From positions 3,100,001 through 3,164,000 of the forward strand of contig NZ_CP154796.1 of assembly GCF_039566955.1 (NCBI RefSeq): a stretch of DNA of 64,000 bases, read 5' to 3'. Origin of the DNA: Micromonospora sp. DSM 45708. GTDB lineage: Bacteria; Actinomycetota; Actinomycetes; Mycobacteriales; Micromonosporaceae. A program made the position numbers and the translations under genes. This document shows positions 51,645-60,883 of the stretch, one piece after another; the first letter of the stretch is position 1; every line of letters starts with the position of its first letter. The notes below the pieces were generated by a model. That model was not told where the DNA came from and did no database searches. It was given only the letters and a program-made list of their open reading frames with translations.

Positions 51645-52573
51645 GATGACCTTCCGTCGAGCGCCGGCGGGGTGGCCGGGTGGCCGGTGAGAGAGACGAA
51701 CGCGTCGTCCAGGGTGGGCTGCTCGACCCGGAGGCCGGCGTAGCGGATCTTGCGCTCGGTCAGCGCCGACAGCACCGCCTGGAGCACCTCCTCGGGCCCG
51801 GTGACGGTGACCTCGTCGCCGTCCCGGCGCACGGAGCTGACCTCGGGCAGCGCGGACAGCAGGGCGTCGTCGAGGTGGTCGACCGGGCGGAAGTGCACCC
51901 GGTGCTCGGCGTCCACCCGGGACATCAGCCCGGCCGGTGTGTCGATGGCGACCACCCGACCGGCGTCGATGAGCGCGAGTCGGTCGCAGAGCCGCTCGGC
52001 CTCGGCCATGAAGTGGGTGACCAGCACGACCGTCACGCCACGGTCGCGGATGCGCTCGACCAGGTCCCAGGTGTCGCGCCGGCCCTTCGGGTCCAGCCCG
52101 GTGGTCAGCTCGTCGAGGATGGCGATCTCGGGGCGGCCGACCAGCGCCAGCGCCACCGAGAGGCGCTGCTTCTGGCCGCCGGAGAGCTTGTGGAACGCGG
52201 TGTCGCGCTGCTCGGCCAGCCCGAGGTCGGCCAGCAGCTCGTCGATGTCGGCGCGGTTGCGGTAGAAGGACCGGTAGAGGTCCAGCGCCTCACGCACCCG
52301 CAGCTTGTCGGGGAGCTGGCTCTCCTGGAGCTGGGCGCCGACCCGCTGGCGCACCTCGGTGCGGTCGCGGATCGGGTCGAGCCCGAGCACCCGGACCGTG
52401 CCGCCGTCGGCGCGACGCAGGCCCTGCACGCACTCCACGGTGGTGGTCTTGCCGGCGCCGTTGCGGCCGAGCACCCCGAAGATCTCGCCCTGCTCCACCG
52501 TGAACGAGACGTCGTCGACCGCCACCTTGTCGCCGTACCTCTTGTGCAGGTGCTCGACTTCGATGACCGGCAT
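51641..52573 (-). CDS. ABC-2 exporter ATP-binding protein
   Basis: A 310-aa ATPase. Walker A GRNGAGKTT is at about residues 35-43, followed by Q-loop GAQLQESQL, signature LSGGQKQRLSVALAL, Walker B IAILDELTTGLDP (Glu position is Asp-Glu-Leu), and the switch VTHFMAEAERLCDR. A C-terminal DrrA-like domain of about 80 residues ends in PTLDDAFVSLTG. With the coupled permease it exports a small molecule, plausibly a drug or product of the adjacent locus. The GGAGGA site is 9 bp before the ATG. Confidence 0.93.
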   Translation of the reverse strand: MPVIEVEHLHKRYGDKVAVDDVSFTVEQGEIFGVLGRNGAGKTTTVECVQGLRRADGGTVRVLGLDPIRDRTEVRQRVGAQLQESQLPDKLRVREALDLYRSFYRNRADIDELLADLGLAEQRDTAFHKLSGGQKQRLSVALALVGRPEIAILDELTTGLDPKGRRDTWDLVERIRDRGVTVVLVTHFMAEAERLCDRLALIDAGRVVAIDTPAGLMSRVDAEHRVHFRPVDHLDDALLSALPEVSSVRRDGDEVTVTGPEEVLQAVLSALTERKIRYAGLRVEQPTLDDAFVSLTGHPATPPALDGRSS

Positions 52574-52850
52574 CTGGCGGGATCCTCCGTCGCGTACGGG
52601 TGCCGCCGGGGAGTCGCGGCGTCGGGTGTCGGCATGATCGACCCGCCCGGCGGGCCGACGCCGCCCATCATCCGGGCAACCGAGGCACGGTTCAACCCAT
52701 CGGTCGACGAATCGGGGGTGTGGGCCGGTCGCCAGGGGTGTCGGCCGGTCACCCGGCGTGTCGCCGGGCCCGGTGGGGGTGGCCGGCCCCCGGGCGGCCC
52801 GGCTACGGTCGGTGCGCCGCCGCCGGCGGCGAATCGCGAGAGGGGCGCCC

Positions 52851-54254
52851 GTGCCGCTGCTGAGCTGGCTCGACCGGTCCACCGACGAGCGACCGGACGC
52901 GATCCGGGTCGACGACCGGTCACTGTCCTGGGTGGAGCTGCGCCGGGCCGCCGCCGCGGTCGCCGACGACCTGCACGGGGTCCGCCGGGTCGCGGTGCCC
53001 GCCACGTCGAGCCTGGAGACCGTGGTCGGCGTGGTCGGCGGGCTGCTGGCCGGCGCGGCGGTGGTGCCGGTGCCGCCGGACGCCGGGCCGGTGGAACGCG
53101 ACCACGTGCTGCGCGACTCCGCCGCCGAGGTGTTGCTGGCGACGCCCGGGACGCCGACCGTCGACGGTCCCGCCGCGCCGCCGGCCCTGCCGGTGGACCT
53201 GACCCGCCGCTCGGACACCCGGCGTCCCGAGCCGGACGCGGCGACCACCGCGCTGATCCTCTACACCAGCGGCACCACGGGCGCGCCGAAGGGCGCGGTG
53301 CTGTCCCGCCGCGCGGTCGCCGCCTGCCTGGACGGGCTGGCCGACGCCTGGGCCTGGACGCCGGACGACGTGCTGGCGCACGGCCTGCCGCTGTTCCACG
53401 TGCACGGGCTGGTGCTCGGCGTGCTCGGCCCGCTGCGGGTCGGCGGCCGGCTGCACCACGTCGGCCGGCCCCGCCCCGACCGGTACGCCGCCGCCGCCGG
53501 CTCGCTCTACTTCGGCGTACCCACGATCTGGTCGCGGATCGCGGCGGAGCCGGCGGCGGCGCGGGCGCTGCGCGGCGCCCGGCTGCTGGTGTCCGGCAGC
53601 GCCGCGCTCCCCGAGCCGGTCTTCACCGCGCTCACCGAACTGACCGGCCACCGCCCGGTCGAACGGTACGGGATGACCGAAACCCTGATCACGGTGAGCG
53701 CCCGGGCGGACGGGCCCCGGCGACCGGGCACGGTCGGCGTGCCGCTGCCCGGCGTGCGCACCCGGGTGGTCGACGAGCGGGGCACGCCGCTGCCCGCCGA
53801 CGGGGAGACGATGGGCGAACTCCAGGTCCGCGGCGACACGCTCTTCGACGGCTACCTGAACCGGCCGGACGCCGACGCGGCGGCCCGGACCGCGGACGGC
53901 TGGTTCCGCACCGGTGACGTGGCGACGGTCGGACCGGACGGCGCCCACCGGATCGTCGGCCGGGCCGCCACCGACCTGATCAAGAGCGGTGGGTACCGGA
54001 TCGGCGCGGGCGAGGTGGAGGACGCGCTGCTGGCCCACCCCGGGGTCCGGGAGGCGGCGGTGGTCGGCACCCCCCACCCGGATCTGGGCCAGCAGGTCAC
54101 CGCGTACGTGGTCGGGGACGGGCTGGGCGAGGCCGAGCTGATCGACTTCGTGGCCCGGCAGCTCTCCGTGCACAAGCGGCCCCGGCAGGTGCGGCTGGTC
54201 GACGCGCTGCCCCGCAACGCCATGGGCAAGGTGCAGAAGAGCCGGCTGACCTAG
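52851..54254 (+). CDS. Acyl-CoA/AMP-forming ligase (ANL superfamily, MatB-like)
   Basis: A 467-aa adenylate-forming ligase, a compact size like malonyl-CoA synthetase MatB. The P-loop LILYTSGTTGAPKG starts at Tyr138; A5 is ERYGMTETLITVS; A7/A8 is WFRTGDVATVGPDGAHRIVGR and DLIKSGGYRIGAGEVE; and the catalytic lysine is Lys460 in RNAMGKVQKSRL. All catalytic elements are intact. It activates a carboxylic acid as acyl-AMP and probably acyl-CoA. GTG at 52851 follows AGAGGGG. Its stop overlaps that of the PPTase gene. Confidence 0.92.
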   Translation: MPLLSWLDRSTDERPDAIRVDDRSLSWVELRRAAAAVADDLHGVRRVAVPATSSLETVVGVVGGLLAGAAVVPVPPDAGPVERDHVLRDSAAEVLLATPGTPTVDGPAAPPALPVDLTRRSDTRRPEPDAATTALILYTSGTTGAPKGAVLSRRAVAACLDGLADAWAWTPDDVLAHGLPLFHVHGLVLGVLGPLRVGGRLHHVGRPRPDRYAAAAGSLYFGVPTIWSRIAAEPAAARALRGARLLVSGSAALPEPVFTALTELTGHRPVERYGMTETLITVSARADGPRRPGTVGVPLPGVRTRVVDERGTPLPADGETMGELQVRGDTLFDGYLNRPDADAAARTADGWFRTGDVATVGPDGAHRIVGRAATDLIKSGGYRIGAGEVEDALLAHPGVREAAVVGTPHPDLGQQVTAYVVGDGLGEAELIDFVARQLSVHKRPRQVRLVDALPRNAMGKVQKSRLT

Positions 54255-54907
54255 GGGGCGGGGACGGTGACGGCGGTGAGCACCAGACCCCGCTCCACCA
54301 GGAACCGGCCGTCGAACGCGGTCAGTTCCACGCCGCCCAGCCGCGGGCCGGGCACCAGCAGCCGGGCGGTGAACGTGCCGGCCGGGTCGACCACGATGTC
54401 CGCCTCGGCGAAGTCCAGCCAGCGCCCGGTCAGCGGGAACCAGGCCTTGTAGACCGCCTCCTTCGCGCTGAACAGCAGCCGGTCCCAGCAGACAGCCGGG
54501 TGGGTGGTGCGCAACGCGGCGGTCCGGGTGCGCTCGGCCGGCAGCGCGACCGCGTCCAGCACCCCGTCGGGCAGCGGCGCGTGCGGCTCGGCGTCCACGC
54601 CGACGCTGCCGACCGTCCCGGACCGGGCGAGGGCGGCGCCACGGTAGCCGTCGCAGTGGGTCATGCTGCCGACCACGCCGGCCGGCCAGCCGGGCGCGCC
54701 CCGGACGCCGGGCAGGATCGCCGCCGGCGGCAGCCCCAGCCGGGCCAGCGCCCGGCGGGCGCAGTGCCGCACGGTGGTGAACTCCTGGCGGCGCTTCGCC
54801 ACCGAGTTCGCGACGACGTGCTCCTCGGCCGGGTGCAGGCGTAGCCCGACCGGGTCGGTGAAGCACTCCTCCACCACCACGGCCGGCGGCAGGATCCGCT
54901 CGATCAC
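54251..54907 (-). CDS. Sfp-type 4'-phosphopantetheinyl transferase (EntD-like)
   Basis: A 218-aa PPTase. The magnesium and CoA motifs are GSMTHCDGYRGAAL, VGVDAEPHAPLPDGV (D-x-E) and FSAKEAVYKAWFP (KEAxYK). The N-terminal RRQEFTTVRHCARRALARLG is the usual F/W-x-x-R-x-x-A block. It converts apo acyl or peptidyl carrier proteins to holo form. It is convergent and overlapping with one ligase and 51 bp upstream of the second on the same strand, so the group serves a biosynthetic system. Confidence 0.93.
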   Translation of the reverse strand: MIERILPPAVVVEECFTDPVGLRLHPAEEHVVANSVAKRRQEFTTVRHCARRALARLGLPPAAILPGVRGAPGWPAGVVGSMTHCDGYRGAALARSGTVGSVGVDAEPHAPLPDGVLDAVALPAERTRTAALRTTHPAVCWDRLLFSAKEAVYKAWFPLTGRWLDFAEADIVVDPAGTFTARLLVPGPRLGGVELTAFDGRFLVERGLVLTAVTVPAP

Positions 54908-54958
54908 GCCCCGGATGGTAGGGCGTGCCCGCCGGTGTGTCCGGCCCGTGGCCGGTGG

Positions 54959-56347
54959 TCAGGGGTCGCGTACGGGGGGAGGCCCGCTCCGCCGGATCAG
55001 CAGCGACTTGCGGACCCGGCCCTGCGCGCTGCACGGCAGCTCGTCGACGAAGTGCACCCGGCGGGGCCGGGCCGCCGCCGAGAGCAGTCGGCCGACGTGG
55101 TCGATGAGCGCCTGGGCGGTGAGCCCGGCCGCCGCGACGACGTACGCGACGACCTGCTCGCCGAGTGTGCGGTGCGGCGCGCCGACCACCGCCGCCTCGT
55201 GCACCCCGGGGTGGGTGAGCAGCACCTCCTCGACCTGCCGGGTCGGCACCGGTCGACCGCCGCAGCGCACCACGCCGGTGCCGTCCGGGCCGAGGATCCG
55301 GTGGCGTCCGGCCGGGTCCACGGTGGCCAGATCGCCGGTGGGGTGCCAGCCGTCGGCCGGCGGCGCCGACCCGGGCCGGTCGGTGTACCCGCTGAACAGC
55401 GTCGGGCTCCGGACGCTCAGTTCACCGACCGCGTCGCCGTCGGCGGTCACCGGCCGGCCGGCCTGGTCCAGCACCCGGGTCTGCACGCCGGGCAGCGCGG
55501 TGCCCGGCGTGCCGGCCGGCCCGGTGAGCACGATCAGTGTCTCCGTGGTGCCGTACCCCTCCACCGGGTGGTGCGAGGTCAGCAACCGCAGCCGTTCCCC
55601 CACGGCGGGCGCCAGTGGGGCGTCGCCGGAGACCAGCATGCGCGCCCGGGACAGCGTCCGGGCCCGGGGCGCGTCCCGGGCGATGCGCGCCCACTGCCGG
55701 GGCAACGCCAGGTAGATGGTGCCGGCCGGGCCGGCGGTGGCGTGCCGGTCGAGGTGGACGAAGCGGCTGCCCACCCGGAGCGCGCCGAGCAGGCCGACCA
55801 CCAGCCCGAACGCCCGGAACAGTGGCGCGCCCTGGACGAGGACGTCGTCGGCGCTCCACCGCCAGGCGGCGGCGAGCAGGTCCAGGTCGGCGGCGATGGC
55901 CCGGTGCGAGATGCGGACGCCGCGGGAGGGCCCGCCGGCGCCGCCGGTGTAGAGGATCACCGCGTCGCTGGCCGGCAGCGGGTCCGGGTGCGTGGCCCAG
56001 GACCGTTTTCGCAGGTCCACCGGGACGATCGGCAGGGTGGCCCCGGCGGTGGTAGGACCGAGCAGCACGTCGGCGCGCGACTCGCGCAGGATGCGGTGCC
56101 GCTCGCCCGCCTCGGCGCCGGGCGGCAACGGCACCACCGGCACGCCGGCCTGGACGGCGCCGACGATCCCGACCATGGTCTCCAGGCTCGGCCCGGCCTC
56201 GACCGCGACCGCCCGGGCGCCCCGGATCCGATCGGCGACCGCGTTCGCGCAGCCCAGGAGCGCCTCGGCGGAGAGTGTCCGGCCGGCGACCCGGAGCGCG
56301 TCGGAACGGTCCGCCCCGGACCCCCGCAGCCCGGGCAGAAGCGTCAT
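54959..56347 (-). CDS. ANL-superfamily ligase paralog with degraded active site
   Basis: A 462-aa paralog of the ligase at 52851, aligned over its whole length (for example SLETMVGIVGAVQAGVPVVP against SLETVVGVVGGLLAGAAVVP). The P-loop is ILYTGGAGGPSRGV instead of YTSGTTGAPKG; A8 is VVRCGGRPVPTRQVEE instead of IKSGGYRIGAGEVED; and the position of the catalytic Lys is Arg444 in CSAQGRVRKSLL. YGTTET and PTGDLATVDP are kept. It is a full-length open frame, so it may be a pseudoenzyme, a partial-reaction enzyme or a regulator of its partner. It lies upstream of the PPTase on the same strand. Confidence 0.88.
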   Translation of the reverse strand: MTLLPGLRGSGADRSDALRVAGRTLSAEALLGCANAVADRIRGARAVAVEAGPSLETMVGIVGAVQAGVPVVPLPPGAEAGERHRILRESRADVLLGPTTAGATLPIVPVDLRKRSWATHPDPLPASDAVILYTGGAGGPSRGVRISHRAIAADLDLLAAAWRWSADDVLVQGAPLFRAFGLVVGLLGALRVGSRFVHLDRHATAGPAGTIYLALPRQWARIARDAPRARTLSRARMLVSGDAPLAPAVGERLRLLTSHHPVEGYGTTETLIVLTGPAGTPGTALPGVQTRVLDQAGRPVTADGDAVGELSVRSPTLFSGYTDRPGSAPPADGWHPTGDLATVDPAGRHRILGPDGTGVVRCGGRPVPTRQVEEVLLTHPGVHEAAVVGAPHRTLGEQVVAYVVAAAGLTAQALIDHVGRLLSAAARPRRVHFVDELPCSAQGRVRKSLLIRRSGPPPVRDP

Positions 56348-57636
56348 CGAACCGGGGCCCGGTGTCTCGGCGGTGGTTGGCAGATCACGCGCGAACCCTT
56401 CACGTCCCGGGCGCGCGGCCCGTGGCCGATCCCCCCGTCGTGCGGCGGATTGTCATCCGCCGACCACGGCGGACAGTCCGAAATTAGGCGGCTGAGCGGC
56501 GGCAGACAACCCCTACCCGGCGGGCCCGACGGCGCGTCCGGACGCCGCGTCACCGGCCCGGAGCGGCAGGTGGGGGGTGGACGACGAGTCCGTGATGAAA
56601 CTCGTTCGCGTTGATCGCCGGGTGACGGGAAGCGTCCACGGGGATGACGGAATCGGGCCGTCGAATCGCGCCCGGTCCACCGGCGCGCCATCCGTCGGTC
56701 CCGGGAATAACGATTCCAATTTCATTCTTCCGCAGTTACCGGCGGGTCAACTTTCTTTCCCCTCACCGTTCCGCGCACCGGCTCGACGCGAATTTCTTCT
56801 TTAACAACAAGTTGCGGCAAAGGGCTTCCAGACGGACTGAAACGGGCAAGTTGGGCGAGCGACGAAAGCGCGGTGACGGCTGCCGGAATCGACCGGTGCC
56901 GCCGGGCCGACAATCGGCCGAAAGCGCCGGGTACCACGCGCCGGGCACACCGGTCGGAGCGGCCGGCGACGCCGGGCGCCCGCGACCCGCCGGCCGGCTC
57001 GTCGTCACCGCCCGACCGACGGGGCGGCACCCCGCCGGCGCGGTCGTCGCCCGGCCACCGGTGAACAGCGAGAACGCTCTCACGGCGAGCGGCGTGAGCC
57101 GCGGCGACGCCGGGTCGCCGCGCCGGCGGACCGGGGCGGACCGTCGGCGGCCGGGCCCGACCCCCCGAGGGTCGGGCGTCCGTTCTTCCCGCGCATTAGC
57201 GGCAAGGGTGGAAAACGTTACCAACCGACCTACCGGGCCGCCTGCGTCACGTTCCGGAAGAGGCGGATGACTTTCCGCTGTCGGACCACCCCGGCCACCG
57301 TCGTCGACCGCCGGCGAGGCGATGCCATGTTTGCTCATCCTTTACATCCTTCGACTTGCCGCCCAATTGCCGGGCTGACATACTCCACCCCATGAATCGG
57401 GATCGATAGAGGCGGACCGCGTCGATCCGCCCCGAATTGCGGGACCGCAGGTGGTGGCGGATTTTCGACGCACGAGACCAGGCGCGACGTTCGATGAAAC
57501 GCCCACGTCGTACCATCGTTGTCGGTATTCGCCAATTGGAATGGGTCAAGGATTTGTGGGTCTCTGACTGCAACGAGTGTCACCGGAGACCACGGCGCGC
57601 GGCCCGAGGGGCCACAGCCGGGCGGAGGCCCGCCCC
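56348..57636. other. Long intergenic region (1.29 kb) before the first LAL regulator
   Basis: No convincing gene on either strand: the long frame on the minus strand at 56763-57338 is Pro/Arg/Ser-rich with no fold-like pattern. The stretch around 56700-56830 and 57330-57560 is notably AT-rich for the genome, as promoters are. A hairpin (gcccgaccc / gggtcgggc, 5-nt loop) lies at 57155-57177 and is followed by gtccgttcttccc. It probably holds the promoters of the divergent ligase and regulator genes and maybe a long leader RNA. Confidence 0.5.
57155..57177. terminator. Hairpin in the long intergenic region
   Basis: Perfect 9-bp stem with a 5-nt loop followed by a short pyrimidine run. It may be an attenuator or terminator about 460 bp upstream of the LAL gene. 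Confidence 0.4.
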
Positions 57637-60408
57637 ATGACGATGGCCGAACGGGACCGGCACCTCGACGTCCTGACCGGTCGGCTCACCGATCTGCTCC
57701 ACCCGGGCGAACCCGCCACCGCCCCCGGCCCGATCACGCTGATCACCGGACCGGTCGGTGCCGGCAAGACCACACTCCTCCAGTCCTTCGCCCGGCGGTG
57801 CGCCGAGGCCGGCGTCACGTTCCTCGGCGCCAGCGCGTCGCGCAGCGAACGCACCGTGCCGCTGGAGGTGGTCCGGCAACTCCTCCGGCGGGCCACCGTG
57901 GACGACGCCGACCGCGACCGCGTCGGGCGGCTCCTGGACCGGGCCGTGCTGCGCTGGGGCGAGACGGCCGACGAGGAGGCGCTCGCCCCGCTCACCGCCG
58001 CGATCGGTGGCGAACTGCTGGAACTCGCGGCGCGGGCGCCCGCCGTGGTCGCGGTCGACGACGTCCAGCACGCCGACGCGCCGTCGCTGCGGTGCCTCGA
58101 CCACCTGGCCCGTCGGGTCACCGGCCTGCCGGTGCTGATCGTGCTGACCGAGGCGCCGCGCACCCGGCCCTGGCACCCCACCGCGTACGCCGAACTGCTC
58201 CAGCCGGCCCGGCTGCACCGGGTCCGGCTGCCGCTGCTCTCCGCCGACGGGACGTACCGGATCCTGGCCGACCGGCTGGGCGCCCCGGTGGCACGGCGGG
58301 TCGCCGACGAGGCGCACCGGATCAGCGGCGGCAATCCGCTGCTGGTGCACGCGCTGGCCGACGACCACCCGGCCGGCGCCGACACCCCGACGCCCGGTGA
58401 GGCGTTCCGGGAGGCGGTGCTGAGCTGCCTCTACCGGTGCGAGCACCTGGTGCTCAAGACCGCTCGCGTGCTGGCGGTGACCGAGGAGCCGCTGCACGGC
58501 CCGCTCCTGCCCCACCTGGTCGACCTCCCCTCCGAGCTGAACCTGCACGCCGTCGACGCGGCCACCAGCGCCGGTCTCGTCGTCGCCGACGGCCTCCGAC
58601 ACCCGGCGGTACGCCGGGCGGTGCTCGACGGCATGACGGTGGAGGAACGCGCCCGGTTGCACCGCGCCGCCGCCCAACTGCTGCACGACGACGGCGCCCC
58701 GCCACCGCGGATCGCTCCGCACCTGCTGACCTCCGACGAGCTGACCGAGCCGTGGATGGCGCAGACCCTGCTCGACGCCGGCGAGCAGGCGCTCGCCGAC
58801 GGCGACGTGGACACCGGCCGTCGCTACCTGCGCCGCGCCAACCGGGACTGCCCCGACGAGTGCCTGCGGGCCCGGATCCGGTCCGCCCTGGCCCGCGCCG
58901 AGTGGCGGCTCGACCCGCAGGGCGCGGTCCCCCACCTGCTCGGCGTCGCCACCGCCGTACGCGCCGGCCACCTGGGCACCCGGCAGGCCTCCGGGCCGAT
59001 CCAGTACCTGCTCTGGCACGGCCAGATCGGCCGGGCCGTGGAACTCATCCACCATCTCGGCGAGCGTGCCGACGGCGTCGACGCGCGCTCGGCCGCCGAC
59101 CTGATGATCATCAAGGGGTGGATGACCACGCTCTATCCCGGGGTTCCGCTCGACGGCGCCGCACCGACCGGCACCACCCGGGACCCGCTCGCCCTGGCCC
59201 GGGTCAGGCACCGGCTGCGCGGCGTCCTCCTGCTCGACACCGTGTTGGGTCGGGGCGACCTCGGCGCGCTGGAGAACGCCGAGCGCACCCTCGGGACGCT
59301 CGGGCTGGACGACGAGCCGAGCATGTGGAACGCGGTCTGCGCGGTGATCGCGATGATCTACGCCGACCGGCTCGACCTGGCCGGCGAGTGGTGCGACCGG
59401 CTGGACCGGATCGCCTCCGCCCGCCGGCACCGCACGCCGCGCGCGCTGCTCACCGCGGTCGCCGCCACCGTGGCGGGCCGACGCGGTGACCTGCGCCGGG
59501 CGCGCGAGCTCGCCGAGTCCGCGCTCAACCGGTTGTCCCCGAAGGGGTGGGGCGTCGTCATCGGCGCGCCGCTGGCCATCCGACTGTGGACGCTGACCTG
59601 CCTCGAGGAGTGGGACGAGGCGGCGGCCTGCCTGCGTACGCCGGTGCCGCCGGCGCTGTTCGAGACCCCGTTCGGCCTGCACTACCTGCACGCCCGGGGC
59701 GTGCACGCCCTCGCCGCGGGCAGTCCGGAGGCGGCGCTGGCCGACTTCCAACTGTGCGGGCAGCTGATGACCTCGTGGCGGCTCGACCAGGCGCCGCTGG
59801 TCCCCTGGCGTACCGAATCGGCGCGGGCGCTGCTGCGGATGGGCCGCCGGCAGCAGGCCGAGAAGGTGGTTCGCGAGGAACTGGACCGGCTCCGCCCGAC
59901 CGACCTGCGCTACCGGGGCGCCGCGCTGCGGGTGCTCGGCACCGTCCGCGAGGGAGCCGAGCGGATCCGGGACCTGCGGTGCGCGGTACGGCTGCTGCGC
60001 CAGTGCGGGGACCGGGTCGAGCTGGCGCGCGCCCTCGGCGACCTCGGCCAGGCCCAGCAGGAGGCCGGCGACCTGCGCCAGGCGCGCAGCACGGCCCGGG
60101 CCGCGCGCGACCTCGCCGAGGAGTGCGGCATCCCGGTGCTGCGGCCGACGCCGGCCGGCCGGACCACCACGGTCGGCCGGACCGCCGCGCCCGACCCGGG
60201 TTCCGACGCCGGGATCCTGCTCACCGGCCTCAGCGACGCCGAGTCACGGGTCGCCGCGCTGGCCGCGCAGGGGCACACCAACCGGGAGATCGCCGAGCGG
60301 ATGTTCCTCACCGTCAGCGCCATCGAACAGCGCCTGACCCGGATCTACCGCAAGCTCGACGTCAACTCCCGCAGCGAACTGGCCGCCCGGCTGCGGCTCG
60401 ACCGCTGA
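57637..60408 (+). CDS. LAL-type LuxR regulator (large ATP-binding, AAA/NB domain)
   Basis: A 923-aa LAL regulator. Residues 38-46 are the Walker A GPVGAGKTT; Walker B is VVAVDDVQHAD; a long helical/TPR-like middle follows; and the C-terminal LuxR HTH reads LSDAESRVAALAAQGHTNRE and IAERMFLTVSAIEQRLTRIY at about 860-905. LALs usually switch on biosynthetic or catabolic clusters. The ATG at 57637 has GGAGG about 9 bp upstream; a GTG 60 bp earlier is possible. It stands before a second regulator of the same build. Confidence 0.92.
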   Translation: MTMAERDRHLDVLTGRLTDLLHPGEPATAPGPITLITGPVGAGKTTLLQSFARRCAEAGVTFLGASASRSERTVPLEVVRQLLRRATVDDADRDRVGRLLDRAVLRWGETADEEALAPLTAAIGGELLELAARAPAVVAVDDVQHADAPSLRCLDHLARRVTGLPVLIVLTEAPRTRPWHPTAYAELLQPARLHRVRLPLLSADGTYRILADRLGAPVARRVADEAHRISGGNPLLVHALADDHPAGADTPTPGEAFREAVLSCLYRCEHLVLKTARVLAVTEEPLHGPLLPHLVDLPSELNLHAVDAATSAGLVVADGLRHPAVRRAVLDGMTVEERARLHRAAAQLLHDDGAPPPRIAPHLLTSDELTEPWMAQTLLDAGEQALADGDVDTGRRYLRRANRDCPDECLRARIRSALARAEWRLDPQGAVPHLLGVATAVRAGHLGTRQASGPIQYLLWHGQIGRAVELIHHLGERADGVDARSAADLMIIKGWMTTLYPGVPLDGAAPTGTTRDPLALARVRHRLRGVLLLDTVLGRGDLGALENAERTLGTLGLDDEPSMWNAVCAVIAMIYADRLDLAGEWCDRLDRIASARRHRTPRALLTAVAATVAGRRGDLRRARELAESALNRLSPKGWGVVIGAPLAIRLWTLTCLEEWDEAAACLRTPVPPALFETPFGLHYLHARGVHALAAGSPEAALADFQLCGQLMTSWRLDQAPLVPWRTESARALLRMGRRQQAEKVVREELDRLRPTDLRYRGAALRVLGTVREGAERIRDLRCAVRLLRQCGDRVELARALGDLGQAQQEAGDLRQARSTARAARDLAEECGIPVLRPTPAGRTTTVGRTAAPDPGSDAGILLTGLSDAESRVAALAAQGHTNREIAERMFLTVSAIEQRLTRIYRKLDVNSRSELAARLRLDR

Positions 60409-60883
60409 GCCCCGCCGGCCGGCCGGCCCGTACCCCCCTGGCGGTCAACCGCGGCCGGCCACTCGGCCTGCGGTCACCTGCCGGAGTGTGGTCTCATCTC
60501 CTCGATCGGCTGTCACCTGCTGTCCATCGTGGCGAAACACGCCCGTCATCCGGTTCGGACGACACCCCCCTTCCGGGCGACCACGCAACCCCTAACGCCC
60601 CGTCCGCACCGCAGGTTTACCGCCGAAACGGTGGGGTCCCGGGACCGTTGTCGCACGCCAGGGCCGATGCCAGACTCGCCTGGAGCCGGAACGGTCGTCC
60701 GACGACGCGCTCCGGTGGGGAGGATTCCAGGGTCCACCCGGCCGACGACCCGGTGCGCTTCACCCCTGTTTTCGCGTCTGCGACGGGTGTGGTGAAGGGG
60801 TCGCCGACGACACCGGGCGGAGCGGCGTGCCGGCGGCGGTGACCCCGTCGCGGCGCCGCCGACGAGAAGGGCTGACGACACAC
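60409..60883. other. 475-bp intergenic region between the two LAL genes
   Basis: I see no gene here. It is GC-rich with short direct and inverted runs such as ccggccggccggcccg near 60416. It probably holds the promoter of the second regulator. If the GTG at 60827 is the true start, the gap ends there. Confidence 0.4.

Noticed and set aside
56763..57338. 191-codon minus-strand ORF in the long intergenic region
   Set aside because: Low-complexity Pro/Arg/Ser sequence without a ribosome site or a recognised domain.
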